Source of the DNA: Hellea sp.
Lineage (GTDB): Bacteria > Pseudomonadota > Alphaproteobacteria > Caulobacterales > Maricaulaceae
Length of the DNA: 64,000 nt
NCBI GenBank assembly: GCA_020629135.1
Contig: JAHDDX010000006.1
Location: 1 to 64,000, forward strand
Direction of reading: 5' to 3'
A program made the position numbers and the translations under genes. Shown here piece after piece: positions 24,636 to 35,031 of the stretch (its first letter is position 1; every line of letters begins with the position of its first letter). Under the pieces are notes generated by a model. The model did no database searches. It had not been told where the DNA came from and saw only the letters and a list, made by a program, of their open reading frames with translations.

Positions 24636-24866
24636 ATTCAAAAACAAGGTTAAAGCTATGGATATGATTATCATGGCTTTCCAGGGGAAAAATACTTTTA
24701 CCCGTGGGCGCTCTCCGCATTCGATCTGACGTTCCTGTTCTTCTATCTTGCTTTTTAGGTGATCAAAAGTTTTTCGGCTCGCCTTGGGAAACAAGACCGG
24801 CAAAAAATTAAGCGCCAGGGTGAGAACCACTGACGCTATAATCGACCAGAATATAAAATCTGGCAT
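24615..24866 (-). CDS. Hypothetical two-TM small membrane protein
   Basis: 83 aa, two hydrophobic segments, directly upstream of rho on the opposite side; overlaps end of 24162..24635. Confidence 0.45.
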   Translation of the reverse strand: MPDFIFWSIIASVVLTLALNFLPVLFPKASRKTFDHLKSKIEEQERQIECGERPRVKVFFPWKAMIIISIALTLFLNLGFFMR

Positions 24867-24870
24867 GACA

Positions 24871-26166
24871 TCAGGTATTCATACTGTCAAAGAAGTCTGA
24901 ATTTGATTTTGTTTCTTTAAGTTTGGAGATCAAAAACTCGATAGCATCCATTGTTCCCATTGGATTCAAAATTCGACGCAAAACGAAAGTTTTTTGAAGC
25001 TCAACTGGATCTACCAGTAATTCTTCTTTTCGCGTGCCAGACTTGGTCACATCTATCGCCGGGAAAACCCGTTTATCAGAAACTTTCCGATCCAGGATAA
25101 TTTCGCTGTTACCAGTACCTTTAAATTCTTCAAAGATAACCTCATCCATACGCGAACCAGTTTCGATCAAAGCCGTTGCAATAATCGTTAAAGATCCACC
25201 TTCTTCTATATTCCGGGCTGCCCCGAAAAAGCGTTTGGGACGCTGCAAAGCATTGGCATCGACACCACCGGTCAAAACCTTCCCCGAACTTGGGACAACC
25301 GTATTATAAGCGCGACCCAACCGGGTAATACTATCCAGCAAAATCACCACATCCTTACCATGTTCGGTCAGGCGTTTGGCTTTTTGTATGACCATTTCGG
25401 CCACCTGAACGTGGCGTGTCGCAGGCTCGTCAAAGGTAGAGCTTACAACTTCGCCCTTTACAGAACGCTGCATGTCCGTGACTTCTTCAGGCCGCTCGTC
25501 AATCAAAAGAACAAGAACATAACATTCCGGGTGATTGGCCTCGATGGAATGCGCAATATTTTGCAACAATACCGTCTTACCTGTACGTGGTGGGGCCACG
25601 ATCAAGGCGCGCTGGCCTTTACCGATCGGTGACACAATATCGATAATACGTCCTGACAGGTCTTTACGGGTTGGATCCTCAATTTCCATAGACAGGCGCT
25701 GGTCCGGATAAAGCGGTGTCAAATTGTCAAAATGAGCTTTATTTCGTGCATTTTCTGGTGTCTCGAAATTGATATTGGCAACTTCGGTCAGCGCAAAATA
25801 ACGCTCATTGTCGCGCGGGCTCCGGATTTGCCCTGAAATTGTATCACCTGTGCGAAGTCCAAATTTACGGATCTGTTTCGGGCTTACATAAATATCGTCA
25901 GGGCCCGGCAAATAATTCGCTTCGGGTGCGCGAAGAAATCCAAATCCGTCCTGCAGGACTTCAATGACTCCACCGCCATTAATTTCAATATCCCGTTCAG
26001 CCAGATCTTTAAGAACCGAAAAGAAAATATCCTGCTTGCGCATACTGCCCGCATTTTCAATGCCGACAGCTTCCGCAAACCGGATCAATTCCGCCGGTTT
26101 TTTCTCTTTGAGGTCATCCAGACTGATGGATTTCAGGTTTTCGATATCTATACTTGTATCAGACAT
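24871..26166 (-). CDS. rho: Transcription termination factor Rho
   Basis: [37 protein letters not shown]. Confidence 0.98.
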   Translation of the reverse strand: MSDTSIDIENLKSISLDDLKEKKPAELIRFAEAVGIENAGSMRKQDIFFSVLKDLAERDIEINGGGVIEVLQDGFGFLRAPEANYLPGPDDIYVSPKQIRKFGLRTGDTISGQIRSPRDNERYFALTEVANINFETPENARNKAHFDNLTPLYPDQRLSMEIEDPTRKDLSGRIIDIVSPIGKGQRALIVAPPRTGKTVLLQNIAHSIEANHPECYVLVLLIDERPEEVTDMQRSVKGEVVSSTFDEPATRHVQVAEMVIQKAKRLTEHGKDVVILLDSITRLGRAYNTVVPSSGKVLTGGVDANALQRPKRFFGAARNIEEGGSLTIIATALIETGSRMDEVIFEEFKGTGNSEIILDRKVSDKRVFPAIDVTKSGTRKEELLVDPVELQKTFVLRRILNPMGTMDAIEFLISKLKETKSNSDFFDSMNT

Positions 26167-26289
26167 AATATTCCGTTGGGGTTATTCGCTCTTCATTATT
26201 AGAATTTTGGATTAAGAAGAGGGCGGCTAGAACAGCCGACTTTGTTGATAACGTCCCATAATCATAAATGAAATAGAGCGTCAAGTAAA

Positions 26290-26727
26290 TTAAAAAGGCT
26301 CTATCACCGCCATGATTACAATCAGAACAGTCAAAAGCGCCGGGATTTCATTGGATAGACGATAAAATTTTTCACTGCGGGGTCTTTCGCCCCGTTCAAA
26401 TTTTTTCCGGTCCGCAGATAGCAAACCATGAAATCCAAAAATAACAAAAACTGCGGCGAGTTTCACATATAACCAGGCTGAACTGGTAAATACTTCCCAG
26501 CGAATATGAATAAGCATCAAACCAAAAACAAAAGCCAGGATCATTGCCGGGTTTATTATTATTCGTAGAAGTTTGCGTTCTTGAATTTTCAGAGTTTCAT
26601 CAAGTTCCCCACCCGGTTCAGCCTGACTGTGATAAACAAATAGTCGCGGCAAATATAACATACCGGCCATCCAAAAGATGACAAAAATAATATGGCCCGC
26701 CCGGATCCATTCATAATATTCAGACAT
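26290..26727 (-). CDS. hemJ: Protoporphyrinogen oxidase HemJ
   Basis: MSEYYEWIRAGHIIFVIFWMAGMLYLPRLFVYH; next to hemE. Confidence 0.92.
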   Translation of the reverse strand: MSEYYEWIRAGHIIFVIFWMAGMLYLPRLFVYHSQAEPGGELDETLKIQERKLLRIIINPAMILAFVFGLMLIHIRWEVFTSSAWLYVKLAAVFVIFGFHGLLSADRKKFERGERPRSEKFYRLSNEIPALLTVLIVIMAVIEPF

Positions 26728-27772
26728 AATCACCTCGACCCGTCCGCACATGATTAATCACTGCGTGAACATTTTCGATTTTGACATCTGGTGACACGCC
26801 GTGACCCAAATTAAAAATATGTGGGCCTGTTATTTGATCTAGTACATTTTGCACGGCGGCTTCAAGCGCCTTGCCGCCAATCCTTAACGCTAATGGATCC
26901 AGATTGCCCTGAACCGGCATCGCAGATGGTATAATCTCTCTGAATTTATGCAACGGAACATCTGTCCCCGCGGCAATTGCGGTTACACCCGTTTTATGGG
27001 CGTATCGACCCGCATTCAGACCCGCTCCACGAGGAAACCCAATGATTGGACAATTAATCCCAGCCGATCTGACCCGATCTATAATCATCTTGGTCGGTGC
27101 TATAACCAACCTATCAAATAAAGCCGGTGATAACCCTTCAGCCCAGCTTTCAAAGATCTTTAAAACATCTGCACCCGCTTGCGCTTGCTTGATCAGATAT
27201 AAAGCGCTTGTTTCTGCTAAAGCCTTTAACAACTCATCCATTGCTTCTGGATGTTCATAAGCAAATCTTTTTGCCCCTTCTTTACTCGGTGTGCCGCGCC
27301 CTTCAATCATATAAGTCGCAACGGTCCAGGGTCCGCCGCAAAAACCGATTAGCGTTTTATTTTCATCTAATTCAGCCCGCACCCGTCTCACCGTTTCATA
27401 AACCGGTTCAAGATGGCTCATATCTGGATCGAATTTCCTAATGTCCGCGACAGATAACGGATCAAGAACAGGCCCAACCCCTTTCTCGAATCTGACATCA
27501 CGACCAAGGGTTATAGGCACTAATAATATATCGGCGAACAAAATTGCGGCATCCATATCATAGCGCCTGACAGGTTGAAGAGTCACTTCAGAAGCCAGGT
27601 CTGGTGAAAAACAAAAATCTATGAAGTTTTTAGCCTGGGCCCTGATTTCAAGATATTCAGGCAGGTGACGACCCGCCTGGCGCATCATCCAGATAGGGGG
27701 CGGTGTTTCTATTTTACCGCTGAGCACATTTAAGACGTTTTTTGGCAAGATGTTAAACCTGTTCATCCCCAA
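26720..27772 (-). CDS. hemE: Uroporphyrinogen decarboxylase
   Basis: PPIWMMRQAGRHLPEY, GFCGGPWTVATYM, NLGHGVSPD. Confidence 0.97.
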   Translation of the reverse strand: MGMNRFNILPKNVLNVLSGKIETPPPIWMMRQAGRHLPEYLEIRAQAKNFIDFCFSPDLASEVTLQPVRRYDMDAAILFADILLVPITLGRDVRFEKGVGPVLDPLSVADIRKFDPDMSHLEPVYETVRRVRAELDENKTLIGFCGGPWTVATYMIEGRGTPSKEGAKRFAYEHPEAMDELLKALAETSALYLIKQAQAGADVLKIFESWAEGLSPALFDRLVIAPTKMIIDRVRSAGINCPIIGFPRGAGLNAGRYAHKTGVTAIAAGTDVPLHKFREIIPSAMPVQGNLDPLALRIGGKALEAAVQNVLDQITGPHIFNLGHGVSPDVKIENVHAVINHVRTGRGDYV

Positions 27773-28153
27773 ATCTGAATCTCTCTATATTATAAATAAA
27801 GAAGGAATAGTTGTAGGGAGGTGGAGAATGTGGATGAAATTAACCTTTTATTGATCTGTGTTAATATCAATTAACCTTATAGAACTTTATCCACAGAGTA
27901 TAAATTTAATTATGTACAAATGAATATGTGGATAAATGCCACATCATACGAAAATAGGTAATACTCATAGTGGATAAATCTATGGATAAAATTGAGTCAT
28001 TTCTTATCCTCGAAGTTCATGTAATTCTTGGAATTTTCTTTTCCCCGTGTATGAATTCATGAAATAGGCCAGATTTGTTAGTGGGATTCACAATAAAACT
28101 TGGATGTGCGGTTTCGCTGGGGATAGGGTCAAAAAAGCCTGAGTAAAAAATAC
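27773..28153. other. oriC: Predicted chromosomal origin of replication (oriC)
   Basis: AT-rich hemE-PPSR intergenic region with two perfect DnaA boxes (TTATCCACA 27887..27895; TGTGGATAA 27927..27935) and one-mismatch boxes at 27829..27837, 27969..27977 and 27981..27989; flanking genes diverge; parAB/parS 6-8 kb away. Confidence 0.88.
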
Positions 28154-28987
28154 GTGTTATCCAAAAATTCGAATATCGCCATTTACTTCCATATTCATAT
28201 GGTTTCGGATTCAACCGGAGAAACTCTGGTTGCCATGATGAAAGCTTCATGCGCGCAATATAGAGGTGCTCGGGCTTTGGAACACTTGCACACGCTTGTA
28301 CGAACTGAAGAACAAATGGAACAAACTCTGGCCGATATTGAAAATCGGCCAGGTGTCGTTCTTTATACGATTGCAAATCCTGATCGCCGAAAAATGCTCG
28401 AAAAACGCTGTAATGAACTGAAAATTCCAGCGATTTCTATTCTGGATCCAACACTGAATATGCTGGGGCGTTATCTTGGGGCAGCCATGACCCACGAAGT
28501 TGGTGCGCAACGTAATCTGGATTCTGCCTATTATGACCGAATAGCCGCATTAGATTACGCTATGGCCCATGATGATGGGCAAAATGTACCGGGCCTTAAA
28601 GAAGCCGATATCATTTTGCTGGGAATTAGCCGGACATCGAAAACACCAACCTCTATTTACCTGGCCAATCGCGGATTTAAGACGGGTAATATACCACTCG
28701 TTCCCAGTGCGCCTTTACCGGCAATTTTGGATACATTTACAGAGCCTTTTATTGTTGGACTGATAGCGTCTCCGGACCGGATCGCTCAAATTCGGTCTCA
28801 AAGATTGATCGGATTAAACGAAACCAAACAATCAACCTATACAGATATTGCTCAAGTTCGGACGGAAATGCGAGACGCAAAACGCATGTTTGTGAAAAAA
28901 GGTTATCCCGTAGTCGATGTTACGCGCCGGTCCATTGAAGAAACAGCCGCAAAAATCATCAATCTATATCAATCGGCAGGCCGATAA
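28154..28987 (+). CDS. Pyruvate, phosphate dikinase regulatory protein (PPSR/DUF299 kinase-phosphorylase)
   Basis: MVSDSTGETLVAMM, GISRTSKTPTSIYLANRGFKTGNIPLV. Confidence 0.93.
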   Translation: MLSKNSNIAIYFHIHMVSDSTGETLVAMMKASCAQYRGARALEHLHTLVRTEEQMEQTLADIENRPGVVLYTIANPDRRKMLEKRCNELKIPAISILDPTLNMLGRYLGAAMTHEVGAQRNLDSAYYDRIAALDYAMAHDDGQNVPGLKEADIILLGISRTSKTPTSIYLANRGFKTGNIPLVPSAPLPAILDTFTEPFIVGLIASPDRIAQIRSQRLIGLNETKQSTYTDIAQVRTEMRDAKRMFVKKGYPVVDVTRRSIEETAAKIINLYQSAGR

Positions 28988-28988
28988 A

Positions 28989-29582
28989 ATGACCCGTTTG
29001 ATATTAGCGTCAGGCAGTCAAATCCGCCGAGATATTTTAACCGGTGCCGGGCTGGAGTTTGAGGTAATCGTCAAACCTGTCGATGAAGCAGCGATCAAAG
29101 CCTCAATGTTGGCCGAAGGCGAAAAACCCAAAGATATTGCAGATGCTCTGGCCGAAGCCAAAGCCCGAAAAGTCAGCTTGATAGAGCCAGGACTGGTAAT
29201 TGGTGCGGACCAGATTATGGTCATGGACGGTATAGTTTTTGATAAGCCCCGGGATATCGAAGAGGCCCGGGACCGCCTAAAAGATATGCGGGGAAAAACC
29301 CATTATCTGATCGGGGCCGTGGTTATTTGTGAAAACGGGCAGCCGGTTTGGCGCCATGTGTCAAAAACAAGTTTGACGGTTCGGGATTTTAGCGATGAAT
29401 TTCTCGAATATTATCTGGGGCTCGAAGGAGAGCGCGTCTGTAAAAGTGTTGGAGCTTACCGATTTGAAGGTCCCGGATCACAGCTTTTTTCACATGTAGA
29501 AGGGGATTTCTTTTCAATCCTTGGATTATCTCTGCTTCCGGTTTTGGATTATCTTCGTATTCGTGGAGCAATTTTGGGATGA
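28989..29582 (+). CDS. Maf-like nucleotide pyrophosphatase
   Basis: LILASGSQIRRDIL, GADQIMVMDG; start 28989 chosen over longer ORF. Confidence 0.9.
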   Translation: MTRLILASGSQIRRDILTGAGLEFEVIVKPVDEAAIKASMLAEGEKPKDIADALAEAKARKVSLIEPGLVIGADQIMVMDGIVFDKPRDIEEARDRLKDMRGKTHYLIGAVVICENGQPVWRHVSKTSLTVRDFSDEFLEYYLGLEGERVCKSVGAYRFEGPGSQLFSHVEGDFFSILGLSLLPVLDYLRIRGAILG

Positions 29583-30433
29583 GCGCACCTATTCCTAAGC
29601 TCGCTGGCGTATGTGGATGGCCGATCCATCATTCCTTGTCGCCCATGCTCCATTCGTTTTGGCTTCGCAAAATGAAACTGCCGGGGGCCTATGTGCATTT
29701 TGCCGTAAGACCGGATAAAGCCCATGACGCGTTTCAGTCTCTTAAAAAAACATCCATAGTCGGGGTGAATGTCACAATTCCTCTTAAACATTTGGCCCAT
29801 GAGGCAGCTGACCGCCTAAGCCCAGATGCGCGTAAACTTGGCGTGGTCAATTGCCTCTATAAAAGCAAGGGCGAGCTGGTTGGTCACAATACAGATCTTG
29901 AAGGTTTTGCCGCCCCATTATTACAACATTTCGGGGCTCGGCAGGTCATGAATGTACCTGCTATGATATTGGGGAATGGTGGAGCTTCACAGGCCGTAAT
30001 CGGCGCTTTGATTTCTTTAAACTGTCCGGAAATACGCCTTTGTGGTCGAAATAATGATAAAAGCGAAGCGATTTGCGCCGATATCAATATTCCCAGTCTT
30101 TATCCGGTGCGCTGGGAAGAGCGCCATATCTACCTGCCAAGCACGGGTCTGATTATTAATGCAAGTGCCGGTGGCATGGCGGGTAATTCAGAGCTTGAGA
30201 TAGATCTTGCCCGGGCACACCCGGAAAGCTTCATTTATGATCTGGTTTATATTCCCGAAAAAACCGGCCTCTTAAAACAGGCCGAGCAATATGGTCTCTC
30301 GCATATTGGAGGGCTCGAAATGTTGATTGGTCAAGCGCGACCGTCTTTCAAGCTCTTTTTCGGCAAAACGCCACCGCTGGACCTGGACCCTGCACCGATA
30401 CTCCGTAAAACCCTTGCCGGTGACGCGGGGTGA
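29579..30433 (+). CDS. aroE: Shikimate dehydrogenase
   Basis: GWPIHHSLSPMLHSFWL, GVNVTIPLKH, GHNTDLEGF. Confidence 0.96.
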   Translation: MSAPIPKLAGVCGWPIHHSLSPMLHSFWLRKMKLPGAYVHFAVRPDKAHDAFQSLKKTSIVGVNVTIPLKHLAHEAADRLSPDARKLGVVNCLYKSKGELVGHNTDLEGFAAPLLQHFGARQVMNVPAMILGNGGASQAVIGALISLNCPEIRLCGRNNDKSEAICADINIPSLYPVRWEERHIYLPSTGLIINASAGGMAGNSELEIDLARAHPESFIYDLVYIPEKTGLLKQAEQYGLSHIGGLEMLIGQARPSFKLFFGKTPPLDLDPAPILRKTLAGDAG

Positions 30434-31014
30434 TCGTTCTGGGTCTGACAGGCTCTATCGGCATGGGGAAATCAACCACCGCTGAAATGTTTCGCAAAGA
30501 AGGCTGCCCGGTTTTTGATGCGGACGCCGCCGTTCATCAGCTGTATTCAAAAGGGGGTGAGGCCGTCCCCATTATTAAAGCGGTTTTTCCGGACGCTGTG
30601 AAAAACGGCGCAATCGATCGAAAAACCCTTGGCATCCATATGCGCAAAGATCCCTTACACCTCGAAGTATTGGAAAGCTTTATTCACCCATTAGTCGCGA
30701 ATAAACGGGCTGAGTTTTTCACAAAGGCTAAAGGTGCCGATATTGTTATCATGGATGTGCCGCTCTTATTTGAAACCGGGGGCGATTCTTATGTCGACAA
30801 GATTGTCGTAGTGACCGCGCCCGCAGACATACAAAAATCCCGGGTCCTGGCCCGACCGGGTATGACACTGGAATTATTTGAAACCTTGCTAGCCCGACAG
30901 GTCCCGGATGCAGAGAAACGCCGCCGCGCCGATTTCCTGATTTTTACGGATAAAGGTCTGGATAATGCCCGCGAACAAGTCCAGTCTATCCTGGCTCAAC
31001 TCAGGGAAAATTGA
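30430..31014 (+). CDS. coaE: Dephospho-CoA kinase
   Basis: LGLTGSIGMGKSTTAEMF, VFDADAAVH, DVPLLFETG. Confidence 0.96.
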   Translation: MIVLGLTGSIGMGKSTTAEMFRKEGCPVFDADAAVHQLYSKGGEAVPIIKAVFPDAVKNGAIDRKTLGIHMRKDPLHLEVLESFIHPLVANKRAEFFTKAKGADIVIMDVPLLFETGGDSYVDKIVVVTAPADIQKSRVLARPGMTLELFETLLARQVPDAEKRRRADFLIFTDKGLDNAREQVQSILAQLREN

Positions 31015-31018
31015 CCCC

Positions 31019-31741
31019 ATGACCGGAATTCGTGAAATCGTTTTTGATACGGAAACGACAGGCTTTGACGCCAAGGGCGAAGACCGGATCACGGAAATCG
31101 GCGCTATCGAAATCATCGACCTGGTTCCCACCGGTGAAAGTTTTCACACCTATCTGGATCCGCAGCGCGAAGTCCCGGCGGCCGTGGTTGAAATTACCGG
31201 CCTGACCACGGAATTCCTAAAGGGCAAACCCCTGTTCAAAGATCAGGCCAAAGCCTTTCTGGATTTTGTCGGGGACAGCCAGTTGGTTGCCCATAATGCG
31301 GACTTTGACCGCGGCTTTATTAACGCCGAGCTCGCGCGGGCGGGTTTTGATCCGGTTCCCAATGGCCGGTTTACGGATACGTTGAAAATAGCCCGGTCGA
31401 AATTTCCAGGATCACCGGCCTCGCTCGATGCCCTGTGTAAGCGGTTTAATATTTCCCTGACCAGCCGGGACAAACACGGCGCTTTGATCGATGCGGAACT
31501 TCTGGCGGAGGTTTATCTGGATCTGCGGGGAGGACGCATTCGCAAGCTGGGTCTGGGAGATGATATTGTCCAGGATACGGCCCGACTGAAAATCCCAACG
31601 GCCAAACCCCGACCTACGCCGCTTGCTCCGCTTTCAAGCGAGGCGGAACGCACTGAGCATAAAGCCTTTATGGATAAAATTGGCGGCGATGATGAATCCA
31701 CCGTCTGGCATCGTTATTGGAAAAAAGCCGCTCGGGGATAA
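31019..31741 (+). CDS. dnaQ: DNA polymerase III epsilon subunit (proofreading exonuclease)
   Basis: IVFDTETTGFD, HNADFDRGFINAEL, SLTSRDKHGALIDAELLAEVYLDL; start 31019. Confidence 0.95.
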   Translation: MTGIREIVFDTETTGFDAKGEDRITEIGAIEIIDLVPTGESFHTYLDPQREVPAAVVEITGLTTEFLKGKPLFKDQAKAFLDFVGDSQLVAHNADFDRGFINAELARAGFDPVPNGRFTDTLKIARSKFPGSPASLDALCKRFNISLTSRDKHGALIDAELLAEVYLDLRGGRIRKLGLGDDIVQDTARLKIPTAKPRPTPLAPLSSEAERTEHKAFMDKIGGDDESTVWHRYWKKAARG

Positions 31742-31794
31742 ATACATGCCGTTCGGTTGTTTGGTGCCCACAAAAAATCGGACAAAGAGCAATC

Positions 31795-32343
31795 CTAATC
31801 CGACGCCTCGGGTTTTTCCATTGGCATCATCGCCGTGTCGCCAATCAGGCGGGTCATGGCTTCAGTTTTGACGAAATCCACGGCCTTGGCCATGTCTTCC
31901 AGATCGCTTTGTAACGAACCATTGACGATTTCAGCAAAAACGACTTTGGTTCCGGTTTCATGGGCTGACAATGTAATGGTCCAGACCGTTTGAACGGCGA
32001 GCTCAGACAGTGGACCAAAAGGCGCGTCCATGACAATTTTTTGGCCGTCCAGTATAATCAGGACTTCGCCGTGGGTGACGGAGCCTTTGTCCCAATTTTC
32101 CTGCCACAGCCCACCGGCCTTGGGATCAAAACTCAGATTTTCTGATTTGCCGGAATAGGTATGGTCCGGATGCCACCAGCTGGCCGGGTCAATCAGGCGG
32201 TCCCACATTTGATCCGGGGACAGGGTCGAATAACCTTCATGACGTAAGGTAAAGTGATCCGGCGCAGATTGGACGATCTCGGCATTGGCGATCGAGGTCG
32301 CGGATAAAGTCGCGAGGACAAAAGGGGTAAGAAGGGATTTCAT
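31795..32343 (-). CDS. Secreted SRPBCC (polyketide cyclase-like) domain protein
   Basis: Signal peptide and START/SRPBCC-like pattern (LSPDQMWDRLIDPASWWHPDHTYSGK). Confidence 0.65.
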   Translation of the reverse strand: MKSLLTPFVLATLSATSIANAEIVQSAPDHFTLRHEGYSTLSPDQMWDRLIDPASWWHPDHTYSGKSENLSFDPKAGGLWQENWDKGSVTHGEVLIILDGQKIVMDAPFGPLSELAVQTVWTITLSAHETGTKVVFAEIVNGSLQSDLEDMAKAVDFVKTEAMTRLIGDTAMMPMEKPEASD

Positions 32344-32411
32344 GCAGGTCTCCGTTCACGGGCTGAATTTATCCAGCCCGTTACGGGTCCGCAATCCCAC
32401 CTTACGACAAA

Positions 32412-32906
32412 TTAATTCGGCTCTCCGGCCTCGGCGGCGCGGCGCATCATTTCATCCCGGAACATGGCGGAAAAATCCGGCGGCTCAAGCATGATGGGTG
32501 GGTAGCCGCCATTCTGTGTCATTTCCGCCATGATCTGACGGGCAAATGGGAAAAGCAAGCGCGGACACTCAATCATGATCAAAGGCTGGATTTCTTCAAT
32601 ATTGACGTTTTGAAACGCAAATAGACCGGCATATTCCAGCTCAGCGATAAAAGCAGTCCCGCTTTCTCGCCGGGCATCCGCCTTCAGGATCAAAGTTACC
32701 TCAACCGTATCATCGGTCAGCATTTGACGGCCGATTTCAATATTAATGTTGATTTCCGGGGCATCTTGTCCCGTCCGTAAAGAATCCGGGGCGTTAGGGT
32801 TCTCAAAGCTCACATCTTTGGTGTATTGCGCCAAGACCTGAAGCATTGGGCCTTGTGCCGTGGCCTCGGGTTCAGAATTGCCGGTTTTTTCAGCTTCATC
32901 CGCCAT
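32412..32906 (-). CDS. secB: Protein-export chaperone SecB
   Basis: QYTKDVSFENPNAPDSL, CPRLLFPFARQIMAEMTQNGGYPPIMLEPPDF; likely start 32906. Confidence 0.95.
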   Translation of the reverse strand: MADEAEKTGNSEPEATAQGPMLQVLAQYTKDVSFENPNAPDSLRTGQDAPEININIEIGRQMLTDDTVEVTLILKADARRESGTAFIAELEYAGLFAFQNVNIEEIQPLIMIECPRLLFPFARQIMAEMTQNGGYPPIMLEPPDFSAMFRDEMMRRAAEAGEPN

Positions 32907-33046
32907 GCGGTGTCTCCTGATTGAATAAGTTAAGCACAAGGGCTATTGCGCCGTGCGCGTGGTCAGCTAACATAGCTCTAACTACGGGGCAACCGCAGAA
33001 TTTGAATTTCGGCAGAGCCGGAAAAAGACGTTAAAAGGCGACGAAA

Positions 33047-33712
33047 ATGTATGACGTAATTTTATGGGCCGCAATTGCGACAATTGTCTGCGTCGTGTTC
33101 TATTCCATCCTCGGAAAGTCCGTTGGCAAAGGCCCGGAATCCGGTATTGATCCGACGAAATTATTTGAAAAAGAAGTCAATTCTCCTTTACCGGTTGTCG
33201 ACCCGATCGAAGATGATCTTGGCTTCCCGGTTTTGCGCGACATTGCCAAAGCGGATCCGGGTTTTACGCCGGGATATTTTATTGATGGAGCCAAAGGGGC
33301 CTATAGTATGATTTTGGAAGCCTTTGCGAATGGGGACAAAGACGACCTGCAAGACTTACTGACGCCATCGGTCTATGAAGTATATGCGGCTGCGATTGAT
33401 GACCGACTGTCCAAAGACCTAACCCAGGTCACGGATCTGGCGCGTCTGATAGACGCTAAAATTGTTGGGGCCGAAAAATCAGGATCGGCAGCTCATATAT
33501 CTGTTGAGTATATAGCTGAACTGTCCTCGGCTCTTGTGGATGCGGACGGAAAAACCGTTCAAGGCGATCCGGACCTTTTATCCCGTGTGTCTGAGGTCTG
33601 GACATTTGAACGCGACCTGAAATCGAAAGATTTGAACTGGCGCCTTTCTGATGTGGCCTCGTCAAATGGAGACGAACTCGAAGCCGATCCGACCCCTGAC
33701 ACAAAAGACTAA
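33047..33712 (+). CDS. Tim44/TimA family putative adaptor protein
   Basis: GFTPGYFIDGAKGAYSMILEAFANGDKDDLQDLLTPSVYEVYAAAI. Confidence 0.88.
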   Translation: MYDVILWAAIATIVCVVFYSILGKSVGKGPESGIDPTKLFEKEVNSPLPVVDPIEDDLGFPVLRDIAKADPGFTPGYFIDGAKGAYSMILEAFANGDKDDLQDLLTPSVYEVYAAAIDDRLSKDLTQVTDLARLIDAKIVGAEKSGSAAHISVEYIAELSSALVDADGKTVQGDPDLLSRVSEVWTFERDLKSKDLNWRLSDVASSNGDELEADPTPDTKD

Positions 33713-33718
33713 TCCAAT

Positions 33719-35017
33719 ATGAAACAGCTTATTTGGGGCCTCCTGTTCGGAGCAATTCTATCAGCTTGTGCAACGACGCCAAAGACGGGGCCGATACTCA
33801 CGCCGACGCAGACACCTGTGTTGCAAGAGCCGGCTGAGCCTATAGACGCGCCTGTCGAAGGGCCTTCGCCTGTGTCGGAAGAGCCGATGATAGAACCCGA
33901 GGTCCAAGTTCCAGGACCCGAAACTCCAAACACAGTCGAAGAGACACCAGCGGCCCCCATTGAAAACCCGCCTGTGTCAATATTGCCGACTCAGCCTTCT
34001 GCGGAATTTCAATCCTTGTCTTATTGGGACGGGACCGATTTAAAACCCGCCTTTGCCGCATTTAAGCGAAGCTGTCGGCACTGGCGAAAAGCCAATGCGA
34101 ACAAAGCCCTCCATGCGGACCTCCCCGAATTTGGCAAAATTGCAGACTGGCTTTCAGCTTGTAACGGATTGGCGGAGTTAAATCTGGACGCGGATCAGCA
34201 GGAACTCAAACGGTTTTTTGAAACCGAGTTTTCTCCAATTGTTGTTGGAGCGGAAGCTGACGGACTGCTGACCGGTTATTATCAACCCGAAATTCAGGCG
34301 CAAAAATATCCGACGAAAGAATTTCGCGAACCGATACTGGCTATTCCCACGCAGAAAGAAAACAGAAGCAAAGCCCGGGATCAACTCAGTGCCGCGAGCG
34401 CGCGCGTCATCGCATTTGGTCGTCCGGCAGAAGTGTTCTTTATGCAAATACAGGGCTCCGGCATTTTAGTTTTTTCCGATGGGACGCGATTGCGTGCAGC
34501 CTATGCGGACAATAATGGCCACGCTTATACGTCAATCGGGCGGGTCTTGATTGACCGCGGGGAGTTGACACGTTCCGAAGCCTCAAAACAATCTATTGAA
34601 GCCTGGATGAAAAAAGCCGGCCCGGTAAAAGCGCGAGCGCTGATGAATGAAAATAAACGCTATATCTTTTTCAAAGAAGAAAATCTGATTCCGGGTGAGG
34701 GGCCTTTGGGTGCAATGCGGGTTGCTCTGACGGAAATGGGGTCTATGGCTATTGATACGCGCTATTATCCTTATGGTATTCCGATCTGGGTGAACACGAC
34801 ATTGCCAGAGAAAAAAGGGGATTATAATGGCAATGGCACCGGGCTTTTATTAATAACCCAGGACACCGGGCGTGCTATTCGCGGTAAACAACGCGGGGAT
34901 ATATACTTCGGAACGGGCGCGAGCGCCGGCGCTTTGGCAGGGGTCATGAAACACCCGGGTCAGTTTACCTTATTGCTGCCCAAACATCTCGCCGCTCAGT
35001 TTAAACCCAGCGCCTAG
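33719..35017 (+). CDS. mltA: MltA-family lytic murein transglycosylase lipoprotein
   Basis: Lipobox LSAC, GLLTGYYQPEI, FFMQIQGSGI, TQDTGRAIRGKQRGDIYFGTG. Confidence 0.94.
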   Translation: MKQLIWGLLFGAILSACATTPKTGPILTPTQTPVLQEPAEPIDAPVEGPSPVSEEPMIEPEVQVPGPETPNTVEETPAAPIENPPVSILPTQPSAEFQSLSYWDGTDLKPAFAAFKRSCRHWRKANANKALHADLPEFGKIADWLSACNGLAELNLDADQQELKRFFETEFSPIVVGAEADGLLTGYYQPEIQAQKYPTKEFREPILAIPTQKENRSKARDQLSAASARVIAFGRPAEVFFMQIQGSGILVFSDGTRLRAAYADNNGHAYTSIGRVLIDRGELTRSEASKQSIEAWMKKAGPVKARALMNENKRYIFFKEENLIPGEGPLGAMRVALTEMGSMAIDTRYYPYGIPIWVNTTLPEKKGDYNGNGTGLLLITQDTGRAIRGKQRGDIYFGTGASAGALAGVMKHPGQFTLLLPKHLAAQFKPSA

Positions 35018-35031
35018 GTGAGGCTGAATTA

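Noticed and set aside
28017-28376. 119-aa minus-strand ORF
   Set aside because: Antisense to the PPSR gene and running into the predicted oriC.
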